A DNA stretch of 64,000 nucleotides from Pilaira anomala (GCA_025716855.1 JAIXMQ010000021.1:124001-188000); one strand, 5' to 3'. Counted from the first letter of the stretch, positions 9,280 to 22,348 are shown. Translations and numbers: made by a program. The notes: generated by a model not told the origin, from the sequence alone.

Positions 9280-12200
9280 ATGAGCAGTAGTAGTATAAGT
9301 GTTACATCCCAAACAGTAACAAACGATGTTCCAAGCTCTTCAAAAGTAATCTCAAACGATACCAATAAGGTAGAAGGAGAGTCTAGAAAACATCGTAAAC
9401 CAAGAAACAGAAAGAAGAAGAACCCAAATGTTTTAAACGCTACTGAAGCAGGTACTCCCAAGAAAGTAGAAGAAACCAAGGGACCTAAAAAATCAGAACA
9501 AAGTAGTTCAGAAACAACAACTGCAGAGTCCTCTTCTACTCCAAATAAACCTAATAAGAAACCTAATAACAAGAAATCTGTTCATAAACCCAACAACAAC
9601 AACAATAATAATAATACCAGCAATATGTCTCGTATCAGTAAAAATCGTGCTCAAGGTAAATTAACTGATAACAAAGACGAGCAACCAGATACAACTCAAC
9701 CAACACAACCCAAGAAAAGAAATAACAATCATCGGTCAAAGAAACCAATGCATTTACCACCGGGTAATCATGATATGGCAACCGTATTAACACACGAATT
9801 AAAGAACTCAACCTACGAATGTATGATTTGTATGGATGTCGTCAGACCTGCACATCATACTTGGACTTGTGATTGTTGTTGGGCTGTATTTCATTTGAAT
9901 TGTGTACAAACATGGGCATCAAAATCATTAAAAGGTATTTACATTTTTTTTTTTTTTAAAAAAAAATAAAACTATGTCATGATAAATTAGACTAATACAT
10001 ATTTAATTAGATACTTCTTCACATAAGATGGTGACAAGTTGGAGATGTCCCGGATGTCAAAATAATCGTACAGTCGTTCCTCGAGATTATTTATGTTTCT
10101 GTGGTAAACAACGTAATCCAGAACCATCCAGTTATAATACTCCTCATAGTTGTGATCAATTATGTAAACGACATAAATCCTGTCCTCACGAATGTGTATT
10201 GTAAGTTTATAAATTATGCAATATATATATATATATAGTTAAAATCAATTCATACTAACCTTTTTTTTTTTTAAAACATAAAGGCCTTGTCATCCAGGAC
10301 CTTGTCCTCCTTGTAGTTCAATGGGTCCCACCATCACTTGTTACTGTGGTCAACATACGAAACGAGCAAGATGTGTAGATACAGATTATACCACAAAAGG
10401 ATACTCATGCACAGAAATATGTGAAGAAATATTAGGATGTGGAAAACATAGATGTGAAGACCAATGTCATCCAGGTATTTGTCCACCTTGTAAACTAGAA
10501 GAAATTCAACCTTGTTATTGCGGAAGGCATGAACGTACTGCTCGATGTGGATCGGGTGAACAAGTACAGATGCGTGGACATATTGGATACTATAGTTGTA
10601 ACGAGAAATGTGATACAGTCTTTATGTGTGGATTACATCATTGTAAGAAATCTTGTCATCCTTGTACTGCAAATTCTCAACCATGCCCTACCGATCCCAG
10701 TATAATCAAGACATGCCCATGTGGTAAACATAAAGTAGAAGAGTTGCTCAAAAAGAGTCGTATGTCCTGTAGTGACCCTGTACCTACATGTGAATCCGTT
10801 TGTGGAAAAATAGGTGTATGTGGGCACGCCTGTGAAAAGAAATGTCATTTAGGTGATTGTCCTCCTTGTAAAGTCAAGGTACAAGTGCCATGTCGTTGTC
10901 AATCTACCTCCTTTGAAGATACTTGTTCTCATGTATGTAAAGCTGCAGGTGGTGAACCACCTTTATGTGATCGTGAATGTAAATCCATTCGAAACTGTGG
11001 TAAACATCCATGTGGTATGAAATGTTGTCCTGCTATGAAGGTCAAGGGCAGGAGAAGAGAAGGTACTGAACATGCCCATGATTGCCCTGAAGTCTGTGAT
11101 CAATTATTATCTTGTGGTGCACATCGATGTCAAGACATGTGTCATAAAGGAAAATGCCGTCCTTGTTTAGAAGCTGTATTTGAAGATGTCACTTGCCATT
11201 GTACTCGTACTCGATTAGAACCACCTGTAAGATGTGGAACCAAGCTACCTCCTTGTATATATCCTTGTATTCGTCCAAACCCTTGTGGTCATATCAGGTT
11301 CTTGAACCATAACTGTCATCCAGACGATGAACCTTGTCCTCCATGTCCTGTACTCGTCAGTCGTCATTGCTTATGTGGAAAGACCGAACTAAAGAACGTA
11401 CCTTGTTATCGTGAATCTCCTCGTTGTGGACGCCCCTGTGAAAAAGATTTACGATGTGGAAAGCATCAATGTCGTAAAACATGTCACAATGGCCCTTGTC
11501 TTGTAGAAGATGAAGCTTGTTCTCAAGTCTGCGGTGGTACAAGAAGTTGTGGCCATCCATGTCAAAGAAAATGTCATGAAGGTCCATGTCCTGAAGACGA
11601 TCCATGTAGTGCACGCGTCAAAGCAAGTTGTAAATGTGGACAAAACACGATTGAAATTCCTTGTAATGCAACTGCTACTTCAAGTGGATCCAAGAAAGAT
11701 TTAGAATGTAATGATTTTTGTGCAAAAGTACTTCGTAACCGTCGTTTAGCTTTGGCCTTTGATATCAAACGAGATGATAATAATGCTGCTTCTCCATTGG
11801 CTTCTTCTCCTAATGGTGCAAATGAACTCAAGACTTTATCTTCGGATGATCTTGGTTACTATGATGATACTTTACGTGAATTCTATTCATGTAATTCAAG
11901 TTGGTGTAGACACATGGAAAATTCAATGATCGAATTCGTTCAAGATACAACCAAGAAGAGTCTTCATTTAAAACCAATGCGTAGTGAATACCGTCGTTTC
12001 ATTCATCGTTATGCTGTTCATTTCAATCTCTCAACTGAAGCAATCGATATGGAACCAAAACGTAGTGTCATCATTCGAAAGAGCATCGGTCCCAGTCGTG
12101 TACCTCCAATTTTATTATCCAAAGCAGCCAATAATCCTTCCCTGAACCGTGCTCCAACCACTACTCAAGGAATTGAAGCAGATACCAGTGGAAGATCCAG

Positions 12201-12879
12201 CACAAGACAACCCGTCAACGCTTTATACCTTACCGATTTAGCATTTGGATTAACCAAGATCGAATTAGATGCTGAATTAGTACCCTTGATTAAAATCGGA
12301 CAAGATATCATTCATTTCACTACAAAATGGTTGAATGAAAACGATGTAGTTGTTGTACCTTCCATCAGTGATGCAATTTCCATGGATGAAAAGGAAAACA
12401 TCATTTGGCAACTAAAGAAATCCGTGAAACACGCATTTTTGAACCCGGAATCCTTAAAGGCAGCACGTGTAGATTGTTGTTGGGTGAATCAAAAGGGTGA
12501 AGTGACTTGGAATGAAAAGCAAGTGGCAGAAGAAAAGAAGCAATTGGCTGCTAGTTCTAGTTCAACTACAACGAAAAGAAGATTATTTGTGAACTCGTAT
12601 GATGCTTTACAGACTGTAGATGATGATGGTTGGATGCGCGTAGGTGGTGATAATCCTTATAAGCCTTCACGAGACGCTTGGATTGAAGCTCCTAGACCGG
12701 TCGCAACCGCTATCACCACAACTGAAGAAGTTGAAATTGAACAAGTCGAGGAAGAAGCAGAGGCTTCTGGAACTACAAAGGATGAGGAGGTAGTAATGAT
12801 TGTAAATACTGAAGTTAGTAATACTGCCCAAACTTCTGAATCCGATGATTGGGAACTCTTGTTAGAAGAAGAGAATTAG
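9280..12879 (+). CDS. FAP1: NFX1-type zinc-finger protein (FAP1/shuttle craft family, about 1146 aa)
   Basis: Exons 9280-9934, 10011-10200 and 10284-12879 join in phase. The ATG at 9280 (MSSSSISVTSQ) is chosen; the open frame upstream overlaps the SMN last exon in another frame. Residues 1-170 are a basic low-complexity region. A RING/PHD-like finger at about 178-250 (YECMICMDVVRPAHHTWTCD) is followed by about ten NF-X1 fingers with C-x3-C/H-x-C-H and CPPC patterns (such as CGKHRCEDQCHPGICPPC) to about residue 740. An R3H single-strand nucleic-acid-binding domain lies at about 835-890 (SEYRRFIHRYAVHFNLS). The family includes human NFX1 and yeast Fap1, which binds FKBP12. It probably acts as a transcription or RNA regulator, perhaps with E3 activity. 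Confidence 0.92.
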
Positions 12880-15800
12880 ATAAATACCACCATTATTTGC
12901 ATGTACATTTTTTTTTTTTTTTAATTCATTTTTTGTTTGCATGTTTTTAAATAATAATAATAAAAAAAAAAAACTATAATCATAATTATAATCCTTTTTT
13001 ATTACTGTTCACTATCTTTTTTTTTTATCTAAAAGTACTCCTTTATCATTTATTTTTTAATCGTTCCATTACTACAATACAGTTATTTTACATGGTTTTA
13101 GTGTCATTTTTTATTTTTTTAAAGCTATTTCGGGGATTTAATTAGCGAGCATTTTTTTTTCCAGAAACAAAAAAAAAAATGAAATTTGGGATCCTGATTT
13201 TTCTCTTGTCAAAGTAAAGTCCCTCTATATTAACTATTGTATTATACAATAGTATATCTATACAATGCAGAATTTGAAGACGCATCTTTCTGTATAGTTA
13301 TTGTTATACAATTATTTGTAAAAAATATACTTGCCCTAACAAAAACTGTGATTTTGTTTTCTTGAAATAGAGATTAATATTTATAATTACTTTACTACGA
13401 TTTTTACACCATTAGAAAGAGCGTTAAATTCTGTATTTAACTTACCTGCAAGTCTAAGTTCCAAAACCTTTTTAATCTTACGATAAATCCATATTTCTAA
13501 TTTTTGGAAAAATGGTAAGGGGTCCACTGGAACAATTTTTCAAAAAATTTACTGACTGGGTTAGAAATACAAACTACGTTTTGATTGGCCGAACGGATTT
13601 ACTTTAACGCTATGGTACGAAATCTGGACTTTATGTTACAGAGTATGTTGCGCTCTCGTAAAATATGCCTATTATATCTTATTGTGAGTAACTACACCTA
13701 TATACTACACGCTCTAAAAAGTATAATATATGCTTCTCCCTTCAAGTCTTGTCTTGACAGAAAACCAAGAGACATTAAGGAGCAGAAACAAAAAAGAGAA
13801 AAAAGGAGCATATTCGTGTTTTACAATTTTCAAAAAAGATAAATTAAACAAACCTGTCATAAACCAGAAGGTTATATATTGTAATAGAATTTTAAAGTAA
13901 CAAACGAATCGATGATCTCATAACATGACATACCGGAATTAAGTTATCAACTCATATATAATAGTAATGTAAAAAATAAATAAATAAATAAACTATATCT
14001 CTCGAACTTCTGATTTGTAAATAACTAGAGTTTTGCTAAATATATATGCACAAGCTTGTGTCTAAAGCTAGATATATTTGTAACTACTTGAGAGTATATA
14101 TCATCATGTGAAGATCGAAACAATATGCCAAAAAAAAAAAAACTATGTGACCTAATTTATCAGCATGAAAAAAAGTCTTTTTTGAAAGGTACATTAAAAT
14201 TAGTTGGTTTATTAAAAATACAATTGAGAGAAAGTAATAATCATATTCTTTTTTTTTTGTGAATACGTTGTGAGAAGAAGAAGAAGAAGAAGAAAAAGAA
14301 AAAAAAAAAAGAGAAATGTCCTGCAGTAACAATTTTTTTTTTTTGTCATAACAAGACGGAAGAGACTTTGTTTTTTCTAAATATTCATTTATTTCTGTCA
14401 GAAAAGATAATGATACTAAAAAGAAGACGAAATACTTACTTTTTTGTACTAAGCGATACTTGTGAACCAAAATTTAACAATTTCTTTTCGAGACTAGTAT
14501 TCTGTTTCTATATAAAATATAAGGTTTTTAATAATTGTTTTTATAAAATATATATACCATCTGTATATTATTATATTACCTTATTACCACCACGCTTTTG
14601 TTCTTCAATAGTACATATAAATCCATCACCATTCTCAGGACTAATTTTTGCATACTCTGATGAGCTACTGCATCGAAAATTATTCAAAAGTCGATTATTC
14701 AATACAACAGCTGAATCGATCGTTTTTTTCCATAATTTCTTCAACATCTTTTTATATATATAAAAAAAAAACAAAATAATTCAAATCATTTTTTTTTTCT
14801 TTTTATATATTTTGTCAATAAACCCCCCCCCCTTCCTATTGAGAAAACTAGGCACGCCAATATACTATAATTGTCTAATTAAAAGATTTATCATTGACAA
14901 CGACTTGGTATTATTTATAATTCATTGAAATAAAGGAGAAGTATGTAGTACGAAACTTTTTTCTTTTTTTTTTAGTTATTTGCAGAGTTTTTTCATGTTT
15001 GTTTCTTGGACTTTTTTTTATAGAATGATAAACGAACTTTACAATCGTATAAAAACCGTCTCTCAGTTGATTTTTACTCTATATGAGAGATTTGGGTCTA
15101 GTTTCAATATCAGTAGTAGACCCGTCAAAAAGCAACAACAACAAACACTATGGTGTATTTTCTACTACTGCTAGTCATCCCATTATTAAATAATAACTTT
15201 GCTGATACCCAAATATTTTTTAAGTGGGCTCTTCGTAAATCAAATTCCTTCTTCTTTTTTAGATTTTGATTCAGGTACCTACTTTTCAATAAAATGTTGT
15301 CGTCATTTAGATAACGGCAAGAGTGAAAATTCATATTTTAAAAATGATGTCAAACCTCGTGGTATCTATGAAAACCTCTTCTATCTCTTGTCTCATACTT
15401 GTTACATGATTGCTTCTATGAGACTCTTCTTTGACCTCTGCATGAAAATTATAGTTCATGTCCGCAAAAACAATTATCACATGAAAAAAAAAAAAAAAAG
15501 TGTATAATTACAGTCACTTTACAGAAACAGGCAAAAAAAAGCAACATCCCCATTGTTAACGGATAAAGTTTGCTGAGAGTGAAGGTTAAAAAGGTTAGAG
15601 GTTAATAAATTAACCATCATGGCGTTATATATTTGTTACCAACCTCTCGGGTTACCCATGACAACAATAAAAAAAAAAACATTTATCTCTTAGCAAAAAG
15701 TAGCTCTACACTATTATTTTTTTTTTTTTTTTAAAAAAAAAAGAAAAAGAAAACAAGATGGATAGAATTGGATCTGCATTTTTGATTAAATAATACAAGA

Positions 15801-16364
15801 ATGACGTATATGAGAGAGTGCTGTACGACACGGACTTGTGCAACACGCGTCGTGTAATAATGTACAACATTCAATGCAACGTTATTTTCGTAACAGATTA
15901 AAAAAAAAGAAATAAAGAAAGAAAGCAAAAAAAAAAAGAAAATAAGAACAATAACGTAGATGATAAGATGAAAGGAATAATTATGTTGAATTGCATAAAT
16001 AAAAAAGATATAATATATATATATAAAAAACTTGTGGAATAAAAATGAAGGAAGGTGTTTCAATATGAAAATGACATCATGATGAAAGAGTAATATAAGA
16101 CCACAAAAAAAAAATCCTTTTTTTTTTTTTTTTTCGCATATCTTTCTTTTTCTTTTTTAATCATAACAAAAAGGTAAAAATAAAAAAATAAAAATTCAAC
16201 AAATATACGTGTTATTTATATCTACATTTTTTTCAAAATAGTTTTATCTTTTTATTTCTTTCTCTTTAAACACGTAAGTACATTTTTTTTTTAAAAATGG
16301 GGGGCGAATATGAGCATATTTAATTAATGCAAAAAAAAATTGTAATAGATACTATTAAAATATA
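12880..16364. other. 3.5 kb gene-poor spacer
   Basis: AT-rich DNA with many homopolymers, (AAG)n near 14276-14296 and C9 near 14824. Two plus-strand open stretches (14980-15174 and 15199-15507) and one minus-strand candidate (14340-14747) have weak protein-like content but no clear homology. Nothing else is supported. Confidence 0.5.
14340..14747 (-). CDS. Tentative small spliced gene of unknown function
   Basis: The ATG at 14747 opens a 56-codon exon (14747-14580; MLKKLWKKTIDSAVVLNNRL, then ICTIEEQKRGGNK) with a GTAATA donor. Downstream in phase are a possible short exon beginning TATCGCTTAGTAC (YRLVQK) and another reading INEYLEKTKSLPSCYD. The first 20 residues could form a mitochondrial-type amphipathic helix. 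Splice sites are poor and no family was recognised, so this may be chance. Confidence 0.25.
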
Positions 16365-18962
16365 ATGGATAAATCTGAATTTCCAAACCTTGGTGATTCT
16401 ACTACACCAGACCAAGTAGATAAAACATTAGATTCTTCATGGGCAGAAATAGCACAACCTCATCCTGAACAATCCACCAACACCACCACCACCGCCACAG
16501 ATCCTAAGAAGCCAAATAATCCCGAGCTCGATCAATCTCATTCTTGGGCTGAAGTCGCTCAACCCCATCCTGATCATCATCATCATCAACAACAAAAGTT
16601 AGACCCATCTCATTCTTGGGCTGAAATAGCTCAACCTCATCCTGATCAACAACAAGATCAAAAGGTAAATAACTCTCAGTTGTTGGACCAATCCCATTCT
16701 TGGGCTGAAGTCGCTCAACCTCATCATCCTGAAAACACCGAGACAAATCCTATGGATCCCAAGGTGAATAATCCTCATTTAGATCAAAATGCTTCTTGGG
16801 CCGATATCGCTCATCCTCATCCTGAACAGGAACATCACGAAGAGCCAAAGACTACCACACGATCTATTTCAGAACCCAAGAAAGAAGCTACCCCAGAACC
16901 CAAGAAAGAAGCTACCCCAGAACCCAAGAAAGAAGCTACCCCAGAGCCCAAGAAAGAAGCTACTCCCGAGCCCAAGAAAGAAGCTACTCCAGAACCTAAG
17001 AAAGAAGCTACTCCCGAGCCAAAGAAAGAAGCTACTCCCGAGCCAAAGAAAGAAGCTACTCCCGAGCCAAAGAAAGAACCTACACCTGAACCAAAGGTCC
17101 AAGAACCCAAGTTAAACGAATTCGCGGAAGATCTCACACAAAAAGTCGACCACCGTCCAGGCGTCTGGGAGACCCAAAAGCAAAACGCTTCATTCGCCGA
17201 TATCGCCGGCCACGAAAAGAAACAAGCGGAAGAATTCCCTACTCCTCAAGAAAGTTTATCTAAACTCGATACTTCTTCTATTCCTGCATCCGGTGGTGTA
17301 AGTGATTTATTACATCAACACCCTCATGAATCAAAAGGTAAAAAAGAAAGAGAGAAAGTGAGAGAGAGAGAAAAAGATTAACAGGTGTCTCTATATAGAT
17401 ACTACATTACCACCTAATCCTGATAGATCTTTTGCTGCCGTGACATCCAATAAAGATTTTCCTACTCCTGAACATGACACCACAACCCATGTTTCAAATG
17501 AACCTTCTTTATCTCAATTACCTGATGTAAAAGATATGTTGAAAAAACCTTCAGGTAAAAAAAAAAATACACTCAAATTTTTACATTTGATTTTACACGC
17601 TCGTTGAGATGCTTATTTTTTTTTTTTTTTAAATTTAGTTCATGTACCCCTGTACCTCCTACACAATCTTTCGCTAAAATGGCAGCAAAAGAAATTCCTC
17701 CAGAGAACAGACCATTATCTGAACGCGCTCAATACATTCTTAATCATCAACCCACAGCACAAGAAAAACCTTATGTCATGACGGACGAGAATTTCCCTAC
17801 ACTGGGTCAATCCAACTTGATGGCTGAACATCATGCTTCTACTCAAGACGAAAAGGAAATCTATACTGAAATATCTAAATTCAATCAATTAAATGAAGAA
17901 AGAGAAGTTCAAAGCAAGGGTAAAAAAAAAACAACAACAAACAAACAAAACAATATGTTGATACAATTTTTTTATAATAGTTGACCCTAGCTTAAAGAAA
18001 TCTTTTGCTGATATCACAAGTAGTAATTTGGATTCTGCTCCTCCCGCTGCAGTTCCTCATGTAGATCAACATCCTGTATATGATGAAAGACTCGTCTACG
18101 AACAAAACGAAAAGAGAGAAGAAAGAAAGCATCTTCACGTCGAACATGGAAATAATGAGCAACTTATCAAGGAAGAAAAGGGTAAAAAAAAAAAAAAAAA
18201 AAATTGTGTGAAGCTTGTTGTTGTTATGTGTATTCACCGACTTTATGTATATTTATAGAAATGGATGTAACACCAGAAAAAATATTAGAAAAGGAATTAA
18301 AGGAAGAAGGTAAAGTGACTGAAAAGAGTAGACCCAAGAACCGTGGTATGGGACAAGCAACGACCGATGAAGATAGTTTAGCTGTTCGCCTAAGTACTTT
18401 TGATAAGAGTCATACAGGTGTCATTACTATCTTTGATACGATTCTCGGTAAAGTGTCATATAAGAATAAAAGAGAATCCCTTATATATATATATATACAT
18501 AAACTAACATATAAATTTACTATAGCATTGTATAAATTAAATTATTCATGGTTCAGTATTTTACCCGGAGCTTATTTAATGCATTTGCGATTATCACCCA
18601 TGACTTCACCTTACGGATTTCCATTCATTTACCGTTCCATTTCCGACTTGATCTTACTTCCCATCTATACAAAGAACTTGAACCACGCATTATCTTACAA
18701 GACACCCATGTTGACTCAAAATAAAGAAGGCGTGACGAAATTAGTAGAGCAGTATGGTCATGCATCAGGTTCCACAAAGGGTCTTGGATACTGGGATGGC
18801 CTTCGTGCCATGCGTAGTTTAGAACGTAATTCTTTAAGGTGGTGGCAATTCGGTCTTTGGACCATTCATCGTGTACAATGGACTTTGACTTATACTATGT
18901 TACATGAACCAAACTCAAAGTTAGTTACTACTCCTACTCTCGTCTCTCTTGCTTCCGATTAA
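16365..18962 (+). CDS. SWAEIA-repeat protein with C-terminal caleosin-like domain (about 745 aa; apparent 1-nt frameshift)
   Basis: Six exons: 16365-17337, 17399-17554, 17639-17919, 17981-18181, 18259-18447 and 18526-18962, all with phase-1 junctions. The N-terminal 540 residues are disordered, with nine copies of S-(W/F)-A-(E/D/A/K)-(I/V/M)-(A/T), four (E/D/N)FP(N/T) motifs (EFPNLG, NFPTLG) and nine EPKKEATP units. Exons 5-6 encode an EF-hand-like loop (FDKSHTGVITIFDTIL), a hydrophobic hairpin (YSWFSILPGAYLMHL) and PIYTKNLNHAL, matching the caleosin lipid-droplet protein layout. Exon 3 is in frame with its neighbours only if one C is added to the C4 run at 17647-17650 (expected VHVPPVPPTQSF). 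This is either a sequencing error or a real lesion. Function is inferred as lipid-body associated. Confidence 0.72.
16873..17088 (+). repeat. Nine tandem 24-nt units encoding EPKKEATP
   Basis: An in-frame minisatellite inside exon 1 of the caleosin-like gene. Units differ mostly at third positions (CCC/CCA/CCG, GAA/GAG), and the last encodes EPKKEPTP. The protein product is a charged, extended linker. The copy number is likely to vary between strains. Confidence 0.9.
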
Positions 18963-19284
18963 AAAAAAAAAAGCATTTCATAATATACACATAACAAAAA
19001 AAAAAAATTGTGTTTTTTTTTAAATAATCATCATCATAATAATAATAAAAAAAATAAATTATAAAGCTGTAGAACAGTTCGATATATAAAAAAAAAAAAA
19101 GAAAATTAAAAAGTGAAACTTTACCTATTATTACTTTAAAAGAAAAAAAAAATTGTTCTAGTTGAGAAAGATGTTACTTTTCTACTGTATTTTTTTTTTT
19201 ACATATAAATTCAAGGGGGGACTAAAAAAATTTTTTTTCTCTTGATAGTTTTCTCTTTTATATATATATATTACGAATAGAAAA
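18963..19284. other. Short intergenic spacer
   Basis: Poly-A/T-rich 3' flank of the caleosin-like gene and promoter of the next gene. Nothing else was seen. Confidence 0.7.
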
Positions 19285-19711
19285 ATGACATATCTATCAG
19301 AACAAGTAGTAGCTTCTGAACAATTACAGCAGTTGTCAAAAACCATCTTTCAAACAAAAGCCTTACTTGGTATCTGGTCAGATAAACTGATAGACATTCG
19401 TGCCTTACAAATGGACGAAGCAATTGTATGTGTATACTAACTTTTGTATCTATATATATCTTCATTCTAACAACTACTTTTATATATATATATATATATA
19501 GGAAATGAACGAAGAAACAAATAAAACAATTGAAATCATGGAAGATTACGTTCTCAAATATCAACAATTATTACAAGACATGACTGAAAAGATTCAATTC
19601 GCAAAGAATATCTTGGTAAATTCTTCTACTATTTTGCCTACTTTAACTGATACAATTTCCGCTACTACTACTCCTCCTGTAACTACTACAGATATCGAAT
19701 CAGTTGAATAA
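19285..19711 (+). CDS. Small coiled-coil protein, unknown (116 aa)
   Basis: Two exons, 19285-19425 and 19502-19711, join at phase 0 across a 76-nt intron with a (TA)n 3' end. The start ATG at 19285 follows A-rich leader. The product is almost wholly helical and hydrophilic to about residue 95 (SEQVVASEQLQQLSKTIFQT, then YVLKYQQLLQDMTEKIQFAK), with heptad spacing, followed by a Thr-rich tail ending DIESVE. It lacks membrane segments and catalytic motifs. It could be a small subunit of a tethering, kinetochore or BLOC-like complex, but no family was recognised. Confidence 0.65.
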
Positions 19712-20291
19712 AAAATAGAGGGTACTACACGCTTCTCGACAATGAAAAAAACGTTATTTTTAAAACAATAAAATATTATCCCCTTTCTTTTTCATCAAGT
19801 GTTACATTAACTATTATATCAATTGAAGAAGTAAATTATTCTCTTCTCCTTGATATATATAAGACATCTTTTCTACTATGAGTTCAATGCAAAGTGTATA
19901 CAAAATAAATAAATGTTTTAAACTAAACTTGCAATATATATAGGGATGAGTGAGTGTGTATCTATCTTCTACCTTTTATTAACGATTACTACACACATCC
20001 AATGATCTAGAAAAAAAGTACAATACATAATCAATGGATACAAGCTGTACATTACACAGCATTTACAAAGAACAATACAACTGCATAAAGAAAAAAAAAA
20101 AAAAACCCCCCGTATTTCAAATTAGTTGTTATTATCAAAACTTTCATACTACTTTTTACGATTAAGAAAAAAAAAAAAAAAAAGTGGAGAGTTTAGCAAA
20201 AGAGACGAACATTCTTGAGAGAGAGAGAGAGGGAGAGGGAGAGAAAGCTATATATACAGGGTATGTGAGTGCAAAAGAGAGAGAGAGAAAA
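19712..20291. other. Convergent 3' spacer
   Basis: Lies between the 3' ends of convergent genes. It holds poly-A runs, a GA-rich microsatellite at 20219-20245 and A/T tracts. No gene was seen. Confidence 0.65.
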
Positions 20292-20921
20292 TTACAAGAT
20301 GGTAGAAAGCGGTTCTTTTCCTTTACGTTTTGCGTAACGTGGAGGAGACAAAGCACGCATGTAACGCATCTTGAGTAATTTTCCATCAGCAAGTAATGAT
20401 TTCTTTTTAGGATGTCTTTCATCTTCATTATCTTCTTCATCTGAATCTTCTTGATTCACAAACCGAATTTCTCCAAGTGGTAATCTTTCGACTACACCTA
20501 CTTGATTATCATGACGTTTGGATTTCATTTTATCAATAGAATCACTACTACTACTACTACTACTACTAAAACGAGGTGGTTTATTCTCTTGATCTTCTTC
20601 TTCTTCTGCGTCTGATGATTCATTGTTATTATTCGGAAATGATTTGACAGGTTCATTATTATCTGAATAAATTTGTGATAACCAACACTCTGTTGGATCA
20701 TAATGATTTTCTTGCTCTTGTTCTTCTTCGTCTTCTTCTTCATCAAATAATGAATGCATGGGTTCATCATCAAATATGGAGCTCTTTGTAAATGTTCTTC
20801 CAGGTGATGATGAGAACATTGGACATAAATTCGAACTAAATAAATCTCCTTCATCAGAGTCTTCGTCTTCAGAAAATGAAAACATTTGATTATCCTATAT
20901 ATATATATATATATAAATAAT

Positions 20922-20958
<37 letters not shown>

Positions 20959-21279
20959 AAAATTACAAGTGTTTCATACCTTTGACATACTAATTCTATC
21001 AGTACTCAAGAACATATCCAAGTTTGGATGAGAACTAGATGCTTCTTCACGGACTACACTCATTAATTTCTCTGTAAAGTTACTAGCGGGTGAGTTAAAT
21101 ACTGCCGATCGACTACGAGACCCATTCGATTGAGATTCAATCGTCATTCTCGATAAACGAGTACAAGGTGTAAAGGCGTTATAAGTAATATGTTCCTCTT
21201 CTTCTTCTTCTCCGTCTTCTTCAAACATATTATACGTATTGCGTTGTGGTGTTCTAAGTCCTACTGGTGTTGTTGACAT
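20292..21279 (-). CDS. Acidic, Ser-rich protein of unknown function (300 aa)
   Basis: Two exons, 21279-20980 and 20894-20292, join at phase 0. The N-terminus (MSTTPVGLRTPQRNTYNMF) carries two S/T-P sites, followed by clusters of Glu and Asp, a poly-Ser tract and a basic C-terminus (RYMRALSPPRYAKRKGKE). The middle has short motifs such as DPTECWLSQIYSD and a QENKPP element resembling a KEN-box context. No folded domain is evident. The composition suggests a disordered nuclear regulator that could be phosphorylated by CDKs; this is inference from composition only. Confidence 0.65.
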
Positions 21280-21552
21280 TGTTTTATATAAAAAAAGGAG
21301 AATAAAAGAAAAAAAAAAAAGATAAATAACATGGGAATATATTTTCCTTCTTACTTTTTGAAGGTGAAAAAAAAAAAAAAAAAAAAAAAATCCGTATTAT
21401 TTAAAACCCAGAGACCAATCATGAAAGGCATTCTTCTTTTATTGTTTTTTGTGTTCTATTTAAAGTTGTACGAGGAACAACGTAAATTATAGCATCTATC
21501 TTTTTAATTACAAGTTCCCTTCTTTTCTCTTCTATATATATATAAAAAAAAA

Positions 21553-22111
21553 ATGTCTCAACAAGAACTCACTCATGAAATAATGGTAGCGCATTTACTC
21601 CATACAATCAAAGTAGCTGCAAGAGCAAAGACTTTTGGAAGACATCCATTCGGTAGTATCTTGGTAGGTCCTGACAATAAGACTGTGTTACTTGAACAAG
21701 GTAATATCGATACACTTCATCATGCCGAGAGTACGCTTTGTCATGTCGCCTGTAAGTTTTTTTTTCTAAATATACACATAAATAAAAACATTTCTTTTTT
21801 CTTCTTAACTTATCTATCTACTACAGGGACTAACTTCTCTCCCGAGTACCTGGCAAAATGTACTTTATATACCAACTTTGAACCTTGCGTAATGTGCGCA
21901 GGATCTTGTTACTGGGCAAACATCGGTACCGTTATCTATGGTATTTCTGAAGACAGATTACTTTGCTTAACAGGTCACAATAAAGAGAACCCAACCATGT
22001 CTATGCCTTGTAGACAAGTATTTGAAGCTGGTCAAAGAAAAGTCAAGGTATTTGGTCCTTTTCCTGAATTGGAACAAGACATTATTGCTGACCATTTGGA
22101 GTTCTGGAACT

Positions 22112-22113
<2 letters not shown>
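21553..22113 (+). CDS. Nucleoside/guanine deaminase-like enzyme of the CMP/dCMP deaminase superfamily (161 aa)
   Basis: Exons 21553-21751 and 21827-22113 join in phase 1. Zinc ligands and catalytic acid are visible: H57-A58-E59 (HHAEST) and P85-C86-x2-C89 (EPCVMCAG), the standard deaminase signature. HPFGSILVGP precedes them as in GuaD/TadA-like enzymes. The C-terminal part (PTMSMPCRQVFEAGQRKVKV) resembles bacterial-type nucleoside deaminases more than ADAT2 tRNA deaminases. It probably converts a purine base or nucleoside (guanine to xanthine is possible) in salvage. The substrate cannot be fixed from sequence. Confidence 0.88.
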
Positions 22114-22149
<36 letters not shown>

Positions 22150-22348
22150 GAGTGAAATCTTCAGTTTTGCTGCCCTCTCCCTGCATGAGTATCTACTACT
22201 CTAACTAAAAAGTGATATCGTAATAAAAGTTTTTTTTGTTTTTATTTCCTTCTTTTGTTTTCTTCTTTCTTTTGTTTTCTTCTTCTTTCTTTATTTTACA
22301 CTAAATATTAATCATAATAACAACAACAACAATAAAAAAAAAAAAAAA

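Noticed and set aside
13585..13842. 85-aa plus-strand frame
   Set aside because: No protein-like composition or splice partners; a few chance codons in AT-rich DNA.
15199..15507. 102-aa plus-strand frame, possibly with an upstream exon at 14980-15174
   Set aside because: Ends in a poly-Lys run from poly-A, splice sites are poor and no family is recognisable. Too weak for a gene call.
16835..17137. Antisense frames across the EPKKEATP repeat
   Set aside because: Open on the minus strand only because the 24-nt unit has no stop in those frames.
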